A stretch of DNA of 64,000 nt from Candidatus Faecousia faecavium. GTDB lineage: Bacteria; Bacillota; Clostridia; Oscillospirales; Oscillospiraceae. The DNA lies in assembly GCA_018712645.1 (NCBI GenBank), contig DVGO01000060.1, positions 1-64,000 of the forward strand. The letters run 5' to 3'. The first letter of the stretch is position 1. Every line of letters starts with the position of its first letter. A model generated the notes under the pieces. It worked only from the letters and a program-made list of their open reading frames with translations. It ran no database searches and was not told the DNA's origin. Positions 1-7,244 of the stretch are shown here, piece by piece. A program made the position numbers and the translations under genes.

Positions 1-281
1 GCAATAAAGGCAGGCATAGAGTCTTCAAAGGTCTCCTTTACCATTTCCTCCAACCGGGAACGCTGGGCCTCCTCTTTGGAAACCAGGGAAGAAACAATGG
101 TGTTTTCGTTTTTCAAAACACCACGCTCGCAGAGGCGCCGGATGACGGTATAGGTGGTAGCTTTGCTCCATCCCAGCTGCTCCCTGGCCAGCTGGACCAG
201 CTTGCCGGAATTCACCGGTTCGTTTTCCCACAGAATCAGACAGAACCGATACTCACTCTCAAAAATTTTCGGTACTTCCAT
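1..281 (-). CDS. BlaI/MecI-family transcriptional repressor, cut by the left window edge
   Basis: The minus-strand frame starting at the ATG at 279-281 reads MEVPKIFESEYRFCLILWE and continues to the window edge, so the C-terminus is missing. The N-terminal 80 residues match the winged-helix domain of the BlaI/MecI/CopY family, including the recognition-helix stretch WSKATTYTVIRRLCERGVL. Family members repress beta-lactamase or metal-resistance genes and are usually inactivated by a BlaR1-type sensor protease. An AGGAGG ribosome binding site lies 8 bases upstream. The promoter carries two copies of a palindromic operator, which supports autoregulation. The target genes, probably including a BlaR1-like M56 peptidase, would lie beyond the left edge, so the regulon cannot be judged here. 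Confidence 0.85.
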   Translation of the reverse strand, partial: MEVPKIFESEYRFCLILWENEPVNSGKLVQLAREQLGWSKATTYTVIRRLCERGVLKNENTIVSSLVSKEEAQRSRLEEMVKETFEDSMPAFI

Positions 282-300
282 TGACAATACCTCCTGCTTG

Positions 301-356
301 GTTTAATGCACTAAACTTGCTATCTTGAGTTTAACACATTAAACCGTTTCTGTCAA
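301..356 (-). promoter_or_regulatory. BlaI-type promoter with two tandem operators
   Basis: On the minus strand TTGACA (351-356) and TAAACT (328-333) are separated by 17 bases. Two 16-bp near-palindromes of the form GTTTAA-N4-TTAAAC overlap or follow it: 329-344, covering the spacer and -10, and 301-316, downstream of the predicted start point. Placement over the promoter is that expected of an autorepressor. Assigning BlaI as the binding protein is inference. Confidence 0.8.
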
Positions 357-360
357 CACG

Positions 361-694
361 CAATTCTGATCTTGTGCTTCAACATATGCTAGCCTCCAAA
401 ATGGCATTTCCGATGATATGGGCGGTTCCGTTAGTTTATTCTAGAACCGCTTCCTATGTCAGCTTTGCAAGTACGCGCCAGAGTCCCATTCTATTACGAA
501 AGTGGGCTTTATCTGGAAAATAGGAGGATTGCAGTGGATGATGTAAGGGCAATATGCAAAAATAGACCCTGCACCTCCCGAACCTCGGGAAGCACAAGGT
601 CTATTCTTTCATTTTCAGAAAACTTCAGTTTGCCCTTTTCGCTGGCTCAGAGAAGATCTTGCTTTGCCTGCTGACAAAGGAAATTTTATTTCCT
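361..694. other. Intergenic region without a credible gene
   Basis: No coding region with a ribosome binding site and family resemblance is seen. The stretch holds a hairpin at 422-450 (GCGGTTC/GAACCGC arms) of unknown role and the terminator at 560-605. A 21-bp inverted repeat (676-696, AAAGGAAA/TTTCCTTT arms) overlaps the ppdK stop codon but has no T-tract. Confidence 0.6.
560..605 (-). terminator. Rho-independent terminator downstream of ppdK
   Basis: A long imperfect hairpin with AATAGACC/GGTCTATT outer arms and TCCCGA/TCGGGA inner arms is followed by TTTTT on the minus strand, about 90 bases after the ppdK stop. Confidence 0.75.
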
Positions 695-3319
695 TTAGTT
701 TTTGATAGCAGCCTGAGCGGCAGCCAGGCGGGCAATGGGGACACGGAAGGGGGAGCAGCTGACGTAGTCCAGGCCAATCTTGTGGCAGAACTCTACGCTG
801 ACAGGATCGCCGCCGTGCTCGCCGCAGATACCGGCGTGCAGGGTGGGACGAACCTTTCTGCCCTTCTCCACGGCCATCTCCATCAGCATGCCAACGCCGG
901 TCTGGTCCAGCTTGGCGAAGGGGTCGTTCTCGAAGATCTTTCCTGCATAGTAAGCTTCCAGGAACTTGCCGGCGTCGTCACGGCTGAAGCCGAAGGTCAT
1001 CTGGGTCAGGTCGTTGGTGCCGAAGCAGAAGAACTCGGCTTCCTTTGCCAGCTGGTCAGCGGTCAGGCAGGCACGGGGGATTTCCATCATGGTGCCAACT
1101 TCGTACTTCAGTTCCATACCGGAAGCGGCGATTTCGGCATCAGCAGCCTTCACAACCACGTCCTTGACGAACTTCAGTTCCTTCACATCGCCGGTCAGAG
1201 GAATCATGATTTCGGGAACCAGGTTCCAATCGGGATGACGGCCCTTCACAGCCAGAGCGGCACGGATAACGGCCTTGGTCTGCATGGCGGCGATTTCGGG
1301 ATAGGTGACAGCCAGACGGCAGCCACGGTGACCCATCATGGGGTTGAACTCGTGCAGAGAAGAGATGATGTCTTTGATCTGCTGCACGGTCTTGCCCTTG
1401 GCCTGAGCCAGAGCGGCAATGTCTTCCTCAGTGGTGGGAACGAACTCATGCAGCGGAGGATCCAGGAACCGGATGGTAACAGGATAGCTCTCCATGGTCT
1501 CGTACAGAGCCTCGAAGTCAGCCTGCTGCATGGGCAGGATCTTGGCCAGAGCAGCTTCCCGCTCTTCCACGGTGTCGGAGCAGATCATCTCCCGGAAGGA
1601 AGCAATACGGCCTTCCTCGAAGAACATGTGCTCGGTACGGCACAGGCCGATGCCTTCTGCGCCCAGTTCACGGGCCTTCTTGGCGTCACGGGGAGTGTCG
1701 GCGTTGGTGCGAACCTTCAGACGGCGGTACTTGTCAGCCCAAGCCATGATCCGGCCGAACTCGCCGGCGATTTCTGCGTCAACAGTGGGAATGGCACCGT
1801 CGTAGATGCAGCCGGTGGAGCCGTCCAGGCTCATCCAGTCGCCTTCGTGATAGGTCTTGCCAGCCAGGGTGAACTGCTTGTTCTCTTCGTCCATGGCAAT
1901 CTCGGTGCAGCCGGAGACGCAGCATCTGCCCATACCACGGGCAACAACTGCTGCGTGGGAGGTCATGCCGCCGCGAACGGTCAGGATGCCCTGGGCAGCC
2001 ATCATGCCTTCGATGTCTTCGGGAGAGGTCTCCAGACGAACCAGAACCACCTTCTCGCCCCGCTCGGCCCAAGCCTTGGCGTCCTCAGCGGTGAAGACGA
2101 TCTTGCCGCAGGCAGCTCCGGGAGAAGCAGCCAGGGCGCGGCCCACAGGCTGGGCAGCCTTCAGAGCCTTGGCGTCGAACTGGGGATGCAGCAGGGTGTC
2201 CAGGGTTCTGGGCTCGATCATGGCAACAGCCTGCTTCTCATCGATCATGCCCTCGTCCACCAGGTCGCAGGCGATCTTCAGAGCGGCGGGAGCGGTACGC
2301 TTGCCGTTACGGGTCTGGAGCATATACAGCTTGCCGGCTTCCACGGTGAACTCCATGTCCTGCATGTCATGGTAGTGGTTCTCCAGGATCTGGCAAACCT
2401 TGGTAAACTGAGCAAATGCTTCGGGGAACTTCTGCTCCATCTCGCTGATGGGCATGGGAGTCCGGACACCGGCCACCACGTCTTCGCCCTGGGCGTTGGT
2501 CAGGAATTCGCCGAACAGCTTCTTTTCACCGGTGGCGGGGTTACGGGTAAAGGCAACGCCGGTGCCGCAGTCGTCGCCCATGTTGCCGAAGGCCATGGAC
2601 TGGACGTTGACGGCAGTACCCCAGGAGTAGGGGATGTCGTTTTCCCGGCGGTAAACGTTAGCACGGGGGTTATCCCAGGAACGGAATACAGCCTGAATGG
2701 CGCCCATCAGCTGCTCCTTGGGATCGGTGGGGAAGTCCACGCCCAGCTTGGCTTTGTACTCAGCCTTGAACTGACCGGCCAGTTCCTTCAGATCTTCGGC
2801 AGTCAGCTCCACGTCCTGAGTCACGCCCTTGCGTTCCTTCATCTGGTCAATCAGCACCTCGAAGTACTTCTTGCCCACTTCCATAACCACGTCGGAATAC
2901 ATCTGGATGAAGCGACGGTAGCAGTCCCAGGCCCAGCGGGGGTTGCCGGACTTGGCAGCCATGACTTCCACGACCTGCTCGTTCAGACCCAGGTTCAGGA
3001 TGGTATCCATCATGCCGGGCATAGAGGCGCGGGCGCCGGAACGGACGGAAACCAGCAGAGGATTCTCCAGATCGCCGAACTTCTTGCCGGTGATTTCCTC
3101 CATTTTCTCCACGTACTGCATGATTTCTGCCTTGATCTCGTCGTTGATCTTGCGGCCGTCCTCGTAGTACTTGGTGCAGGCCTCCGTAGAAATAGTAAAG
3201 CCCTGGGGAACAGGCAGACCGATTCTGGTCATTTCCGCCAGATTGGCGCCTTTACCACCCAGGAGCTCCCGCATTTTACCGTTACCTTCGGTAAACAGAT
3301 AAACGTACTTATGAGACAT
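695..3319 (-). CDS. ppdK: Pyruvate, phosphate dikinase
   Basis: This 874-residue protein interconverts pyruvate, ATP and phosphate with phosphoenolpyruvate, AMP and diphosphate in the cytoplasm. In anaerobic Firmicutes it links glycolysis and gluconeogenesis. The N-terminal nucleotide-binding domain begins with MSHKYVYLFTEGN and GGKGANLAEMTRIGLPVP. The central swivelling domain carries the phosphohistidine motif GGMTSHAAVVARGMG near residue 455. The C-terminal TIM barrel ends with GICGEHGGDP, which holds the catalytic cysteine. The chosen ATG (3317-3319) gives exactly the usual family length and has AAGGGG seven bases upstream; longer in-frame starts lack a ribosome binding site. It appears to be monocistronic, with its own promoter and terminator. 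Confidence 0.98.
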   Translation of the reverse strand: MSHKYVYLFTEGNGKMRELLGGKGANLAEMTRIGLPVPQGFTISTEACTKYYEDGRKINDEIKAEIMQYVEKMEEITGKKFGDLENPLLVSVRSGARASMPGMMDTILNLGLNEQVVEVMAAKSGNPRWAWDCYRRFIQMYSDVVMEVGKKYFEVLIDQMKERKGVTQDVELTAEDLKELAGQFKAEYKAKLGVDFPTDPKEQLMGAIQAVFRSWDNPRANVYRRENDIPYSWGTAVNVQSMAFGNMGDDCGTGVAFTRNPATGEKKLFGEFLTNAQGEDVVAGVRTPMPISEMEQKFPEAFAQFTKVCQILENHYHDMQDMEFTVEAGKLYMLQTRNGKRTAPAALKIACDLVDEGMIDEKQAVAMIEPRTLDTLLHPQFDAKALKAAQPVGRALAASPGAACGKIVFTAEDAKAWAERGEKVVLVRLETSPEDIEGMMAAQGILTVRGGMTSHAAVVARGMGRCCVSGCTEIAMDEENKQFTLAGKTYHEGDWMSLDGSTGCIYDGAIPTVDAEIAGEFGRIMAWADKYRRLKVRTNADTPRDAKKARELGAEGIGLCRTEHMFFEEGRIASFREMICSDTVEEREAALAKILPMQQADFEALYETMESYPVTIRFLDPPLHEFVPTTEEDIAALAQAKGKTVQQIKDIISSLHEFNPMMGHRGCRLAVTYPEIAAMQTKAVIRAALAVKGRHPDWNLVPEIMIPLTGDVKELKFVKDVVVKAADAEIAASGMELKYEVGTMMEIPRACLTADQLAKEAEFFCFGTNDLTQMTFGFSRDDAGKFLEAYYAGKIFENDPFAKLDQTGVGMLMEMAVEKGRKVRPTLHAGICGEHGGDPVSVEFCHKIGLDYVSCSPFRVPIARLAAAQAAIKN

Positions 3320-3403
3320 TCTCATACCCCTTTCCATTCTTTTGAATGTTGCATTTTCAACTTTAATATTGCATTTTTGAATCATTTCCTGCAATGCCAA
3401 AAT

Positions 3404-3432
3404 AGTATATCATGGACTTATGCAAATTGCAA
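3404..3432 (-). promoter_or_regulatory. ppdK promoter
   Basis: TTGCAA (3427-3432) and TATACT (3404-3409) lie 17 bases apart on the minus strand, leaving an untranslated leader of about 80 bases before the ppdK ATG. Confidence 0.7.
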
Positions 3433-3510
3433 ATCATTTTTGATAAATTTGTAGGTTTTTGCAAAAAAGTACAATGATATCGATAAACTTTCTTCTGAAT
3501 ACTCCGGAAA

Positions 3511-3534
3511 CGGGGCACGCATTTGCGTGCCCCG
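3511..3534 (-). terminator. Hairpin after the ECF S-component gene
   Basis: The arms CGGGGCACGCA/TGCGTGCCCCG form a GC-rich hairpin just after the stop at 3542. The minus-strand run that follows is only GTTTCC, so termination may be weak. Confidence 0.55.
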
Positions 3535-3541
3535 GGAAAGG

Positions 3542-4588
3542 TTATTCTGCTGGCGTATAGTCAAAGTGCAGCATCTGGCCGCTGCGCTCATCCATGACCA
3601 CTTCCGCACTGCCCAGTTTGGTCAGTGCCTCGTGCTGGGAAGCGGGGGTTTTCTTGAGTTCCCACAGGCCGTCCATTTCCTCCGACGCTGCCACGTCCGG
3701 GTCAACGCCGTAGAAGGAAACATAGTAGCTCACCTGTCCGCTGAGGAAGGGCTTGTAGGCAGCGTCGATGATGGCCACCGCAGGCTCCTGGGCTGTTTCG
3801 GGGACTTCCTGGGTAATGATGTCATACATCCGCTGGTTCTGCTCCACCCGCTCTTCGGTGGTGTAGCCGGTGGTGATGGAGGTGTTTTCATAATGGTAAG
3901 ACAGGTAGCCTACAACGCAGCCGCTGCCGAAGATGAACAGCAGAACCAGCAGTGCAACCTGCTTTTTGGTAAAGTGCAGGCTGGCTTCGCCGTTGTAGGT
4001 CAGCTTCATCCGGTAGGTGATGGGCTGCATGAAGGCCAGGAAAATGGTCAGCAATACGGATTCAATGGGGAACATGAACAGATTCTTGAGAATCTGAGGC
4101 ACAGTGAGCACATAGCTCTTTCCGCCCATCATCACCTGATAGTACAGCATCATAATGGGAGTCTGGAGCAGGATGTTTACAAACAGACAGATGCAGAACC
4201 GGCTCAGGATGACCCGGGTGGGCGTGACCTTGGCCCGGTACAGGAACAGGGCAAAAATCAGGGAACCTGCCAGCTCTGTCAAAATGAAGGGGAAGAAATA
4301 CACATCGCCGGCGAGCATGACGCCCAGCACGTCGGACACGGCTGCGGAAATCAGGGCCACCACCGGGCCGTAAACCATGGCGCCCAGGGCGTTGGCGACG
4401 AAAGCTACGTTAATACGCAGATTGGGTGCCAGCGGGATGTACACCAGTTTCAGGGCCACCCGCAGGGCAATGATCAGTGCGGCGAATACCAGCATCCGGG
4501 TGTCCTTCAGCTCTGCCACGGCGCAGCGCCAGTAGCCTAAGGAGAAGGGGGTTTTGTACAGGGTTGTGTCTTTGAGTTTGGTTGGCAT
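3542..4588 (-). CDS. Folate-family ECF transporter S component with extra C-terminal domain
   Basis: The first 210 of 348 residues are hydrophobic, with about six membrane segments, and contain LAPNLRINVAFVANALGAMV, typical of substrate-capturing S components of the folate ECF family. These subunits work with a shared EcfA/A'/T energising module, which is not encoded in this window. A further membrane segment near residues 230-250 (VALLVLLFIFGSGCVVGYLS) is followed by a soluble domain of about 95 residues, rich in charged residues, that ordinary FolT proteins lack and that I do not recognise. GGAGG stands seven bases before the ATG. A THF riboswitch plus terminator precede it, supporting a folate-related substrate. 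Confidence 0.85.
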   Translation of the reverse strand: MPTKLKDTTLYKTPFSLGYWRCAVAELKDTRMLVFAALIIALRVALKLVYIPLAPNLRINVAFVANALGAMVYGPVVALISAAVSDVLGVMLAGDVYFFPFILTELAGSLIFALFLYRAKVTPTRVILSRFCICLFVNILLQTPIMMLYYQVMMGGKSYVLTVPQILKNLFMFPIESVLLTIFLAFMQPITYRMKLTYNGEASLHFTKKQVALLVLLFIFGSGCVVGYLSYHYENTSITTGYTTEERVEQNQRMYDIITQEVPETAQEPAVAIIDAAYKPFLSGQVSYYVSFYGVDPDVAASEEMDGLWELKKTPASQHEALTKLGSAEVVMDERSGQMLHFDYTPAE

Positions 4589-4652
4589 AAAAAGATCCTC
4601 CTTTTTTCTGTAGGCGATGGACAGCAGCTGTGCCCCAGGAGGCCGGAAAATG

Positions 4653-4685
4653 CAAAAAACCCCGGCGGCAAGACTGCCGCTGGGG
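4653..4685 (-). terminator. Riboswitch-linked terminator (expression platform)
   Basis: On the minus strand CCCCAGCGGCA/TGCCGCCGGGG forms a strong hairpin followed by six T residues, between the THF aptamer and the ATG at 4588. Placement indicates control by premature transcription termination. Confidence 0.85.
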
Positions 4686-4762
4686 AGATTTCACAGTTTC
4701 TGGACTACCCGTGGGGGAAAGGCCGCAACATATCGGATGGACAGACGCCATCCCTAGCCGAA

Positions 4763-4912
4763 CCATTCGCCCGACCGAGTATCGTTGCTACATAAAGGAG
4801 GTAAGTCCATTATGGCGCAGCGGGTGCGGATACCCCATCGCGGACCAGTGTCCTTCGTCTGCCACACAACTCCCCATCTTGACAGCACTTCACGCGAGGT
4901 TTCCTACTCTGT
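4763..4912 (-). ncRNA. Tetrahydrofolate (folT class I) riboswitch leader, copy 1
   Basis: The minus-strand leader contains GAGTAG, GCGTGAAGTG, GATGGGGAGTTG, GACGAAG and GGTATCCGC in the order and spacing I recall for the THF aptamer of Firmicutes folT genes. The aptamer core is about 4816-4912. The element is nearly identical over 150 bases to the leader at 35288-35438, which also precedes a folate-type ECF gene; conservation extends about 50 bases past the aptamer. Identification is by motif memory and gene context. A covariance-model search with the Rfam THF model would settle it. Confidence 0.85.
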
Positions 4913-4921
4913 TCGCCGATT

Positions 4922-4950
4922 ACTATACATCATATGGTGGAAAAAGTAAA
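4922..4950 (-). promoter_or_regulatory. Promoter of the THF riboswitch leader, copy 1
   Basis: TTTACT (4945-4950) and TATAGT (4922-4927) are 17 bases apart on the minus strand. The same two hexamers at the same spacing precede the second riboswitch copy. Confidence 0.75.
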
Positions 4951-4989
4951 GGAGAATTTCACAATTTTTTCACAAATTTCCTTCTTTTT

Positions 4990-5772
4990 CTATTTGGGAA
5001 TGGTAATGGTCAGCACGATCTGGCTGTCGGTTTCCCGGCGCTCGGAAACCGCCGGAATGCCGCACAGCTGGATTTTCTGCAGGCTCTGGGTCAGGCTGTT
5101 GAGAAAAGCGCCTACGTTGGCCCGCTGGGCACGGTTCTGCCGGGTGGCCAGCAAAGAATCGATGTACTTTTCCGTCCGGGCTACGCTCATCCCCTGGCGG
5201 GCAATCTCTGCCAGGGCGGCCAGTTTGTCCTCTTCCCCTGCCAGCCGCAGCAGCGCCCGGGCGTGGCGCTCCGTCAGTCCGGCAGCTCGGATGGCGTCCA
5301 GAACCGCGTCGCTGTGCTTGAGCAGGCGCAGTTTGTTGGCAATGGCGCTCTGGCTTTTCCCCAGCAGCCGGGCGGCCTGTTCCTGGCTCATGTCCCAGCT
5401 TTGCAGCAGCCGGGCGATGCCCTGGGCTTCCTCGATGAAATCCAGATCCTGCCGCTGCAAATTCTCCACCAGAGCCGCCATGCCCGATTCTTTGTCGTCC
5501 ATATTCATGATGATGCAGGGAATGTCCGTCACCCCTGCCAGTTCCGCCGCCCGCAGCCGCCGCTCTCCGGAAATCAGCTCATAGCTGTTGCCGCTGCGGC
5601 GGACAGACAATGGCTGCAAAATTCCGTGCTGGCGGATGGAGTCGGAAAGTTCGTCCAGGGCTTCCGGTTTGAAGATCTTCCTGGGCTGGGCCGGATTGGG
5701 CCGGATGGAGCGAGCCGGAAGAAACACCACCCGTCCGGTTTCCATATAGGTTTTCAGCTTCTGGCATTGCAT
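4990..5772 (-). CDS. ParB/Noc-family chromosome partition or nucleoid-occlusion protein
   Basis: This 260-residue DNA-binding protein has an N-terminal ParB CTPase domain (residues 15-105) with the nucleotide-binding motif GERRLRAAELAG. A helix-turn-helix around 120-150 (SQEQAARLLGKSQSAIANK) recognises parS-type sites in the family, and a short C-terminal dimerisation region follows. Homologues load on DNA as sliding clamps and either segregate origins (ParB) or block division over the nucleoid (Noc). No parA is adjacent, which favours a Noc-like or accessory role, but sequence alone does not decide. GGGAGG precedes the ATG. No parS-like palindrome was noticed nearby. Confidence 0.88.
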   Translation of the reverse strand: MQCQKLKTYMETGRVVFLPARSIRPNPAQPRKIFKPEALDELSDSIRQHGILQPLSVRRSGNSYELISGERRLRAAELAGVTDIPCIIMNMDDKESGMAALVENLQRQDLDFIEEAQGIARLLQSWDMSQEQAARLLGKSQSAIANKLRLLKHSDAVLDAIRAAGLTERHARALLRLAGEEDKLAALAEIARQGMSVARTEKYIDSLLATRQNRAQRANVGAFLNSLTQSLQKIQLCGIPAVSERRETDSQIVLTITIPK

Positions 5773-5932
5773 TGCCCGTCCTCCCTTGTAAATGGTGCTG
5801 TCATTGTAAGCCCCCGGCAGGCGGGAAAACCAGCGAAATCGGCCCGGTATTTCCGGAACTGTGCGACAGGTTTTGCCCCCGGCGGGGACGTTTCCGGAAG
5901 ATATCCAAAAGAAATCTTAAGAATGCCCCGTA

Positions 5933-5988
5933 TTGACAGGAACTGTATGAAGTGTTATACTAACCGTACTAGAACAGATAGTACAGTT
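5933..5988 (+). promoter_or_regulatory. Promoter and GntR/YtrA-type operator
   Basis: TTGACA (5933-5938) and TATACT (5956-5961) with a 17-base spacer form a near-consensus promoter. Directly after the -10 box lies a near-perfect palindrome AACCGTACTA-N7-TAGTACAGTT (5962-5988), which would cover the transcription start. It sits 13 bases before the GntR-type gene, so autorepression is the simplest reading. Confidence 0.85.
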
Positions 5989-6001
5989 AAGGAGGGACAC
6001 A

Positions 6002-6370
6002 ATGGTACATCTTGACTACCGGGATTCCCGGCCCATTTATACCCAGATCATCGACGGCTTCCGGGAACAGATTGCCACCGGTGTTTTGCTGCCGGGGGAG
6101 AAGCTTCCCAGCGTTCGGGAGCTGGCTTCCATGTTGGCCATCAATCCCAATACCATACAGCGCTCCTACCGCCAACTGGAGTTGGATGGCTGGATCTCTA
6201 CCGTTCCCGGCAAAGGCTGCTTTGTCTGCGGCAACGAAAAGAGCACCGAACGGGAGCGGGAACGCTGGTACAGCGCCTTTGACGAATCCGCTACTGCTTT
6301 GATGGCACTGGGCGTGGTGCGGGAGAATCTGATCGAACGGTTAGAAAGAGGAGGGAAACCCCATGCTTGA
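6002..6370 (+). CDS. GntR-family (YtrA subfamily) transcriptional repressor
   Basis: The 122-residue protein has a winged helix-turn-helix over residues 5-75 (LPSVRELASMLAINPNTIQR) and only a short C-terminal helical tail, the compact layout of YtrA-type regulators. In Bacillus such proteins repress an adjacent ABC transporter and often respond to cell-wall-active antibiotics. Here the gene overlaps the ABC ATPase start by eight bases. AAGGAGG lies eight bases before the ATG. A perfectly placed palindromic operator in its own promoter supports autoregulation of the three-gene operon. The inducer is unknown. Confidence 0.92.
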   Translation: MVHLDYRDSRPIYTQIIDGFREQIATGVLLPGEKLPSVRELASMLAINPNTIQRSYRQLELDGWISTVPGKGCFVCGNEKSTERERERWYSAFDESATALMALGVVRENLIERLERGGKPHA

Positions 6371-7244
6371 AATGAAAAACGTGGTGAAAACCTTCGGCAC
6401 CTTCCGGGCTTTGGATGAACTGAGCCTGACGGTGCCGAAAGGCGCGGTTTACGGTCTGGTGGGCCCCAACGGTGCGGGCAAATCCACGGCCATCCGTCAC
6501 ATGACCGGCGTTTACCGGGCCGACAGCGGCAGTGTGATGCTGGAAGGCCAGCCGATTTTTGAAAACTCCCAGGCCAAGGGCCGCATCGGTTACATACCCG
6601 ATGACGTATTTTACTATCCCAGCGCTACGCTGGAAGAAATGCACCGGTTCTACCGAGGCATCTACCCCAAGTTTGACGAAGATCTGTACAACCGGATGAA
6701 GGAAATCTTCCAGCTGCCGGAGAAGACCCCCATCCGCCGCTACTCCAAGGGTATGCAGAAGCAGGCGGCCTTCCACCTTACCGTCAGCACCCGTCCGGAG
6801 GTTCTGATTCTGGACGAGCCGGTGGACGGCCTGGACCCGGTGATGCGCCGGCAGGTAATGAGCGTGATTCTGGCGGATGTGGCGGAATACGGCACCACCG
6901 TGCTGATCTCTTCCCACAACCTGCGGGAACTGGAGGACGTGTGCGACCATGTGGGCATTATGGACCACGGCAAGATGCTGCTGGAGCGGAGCCTGGCGGA
7001 CATGCAGGGCAACACCCACAAGCTGCAGATCGTAGGCGATACCCCGGCAGGATTGGAGATTCTCCACGAATCCACCTCCGGTCGCCTGAAGACCCTGATT
7101 GTCCGGGGCCAGGCCTGGGAAATCAGCACCAAGGCCTCCGCAGCCAAGCCTGCCTACTATGACCTGCTGCCCCTTTCCCTGGAAGAAATTTTCATTTATG
7201 AGTTGGGAGGCGTGAACTATGCCGTCAAAGACATCCTTCTTTAA
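6363..7244 (+). CDS. ABC transporter ATP-binding protein
   Basis: The 293-residue ATPase carries Walker A GPNGAGKST near residues 34-42, the signature RYSKGMQKQ, and Walker B VLILDEPVDGLD, followed by a C-terminal extension of about 80 residues as in antibiotic or bacteriocin exporters (CcmA type). It would drive the membrane protein encoded next. The start overlaps the regulator gene by eight bases, and AGGAGGG precedes it. Likely co-repressed by the GntR/YtrA protein. Substrate unknown; peptide antibiotic export or resistance is a family-based guess. Confidence 0.93.
   Translation: MLEMKNVVKTFGTFRALDELSLTVPKGAVYGLVGPNGAGKSTAIRHMTGVYRADSGSVMLEGQPIFENSQAKGRIGYIPDDVFYYPSATLEEMHRFYRGIYPKFDEDLYNRMKEIFQLPEKTPIRRYSKGMQKQAAFHLTVSTRPEVLILDEPVDGLDPVMRRQVMSVILADVAEYGTTVLISSHNLRELEDVCDHVGIMDHGKMLLERSLADMQGNTHKLQIVGDTPAGLEILHESTSGRLKTLIVRGQAWEISTKASAAKPAYYDLLPLSLEEIFIYELGGVNYAVKDILL

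Noticed and set aside
456..674. A 72-codon plus-strand frame before ppdK
   Set aside because: No ribosome binding site or similarity, and it runs through the ppdK terminator hairpin.
659..3454. A 931-codon open frame on the plus strand opposite ppdK
   Set aside because: It is the antisense shadow of a highly conserved ppdK gene, has no ribosome site or family resemblance, and overlaps it completely.
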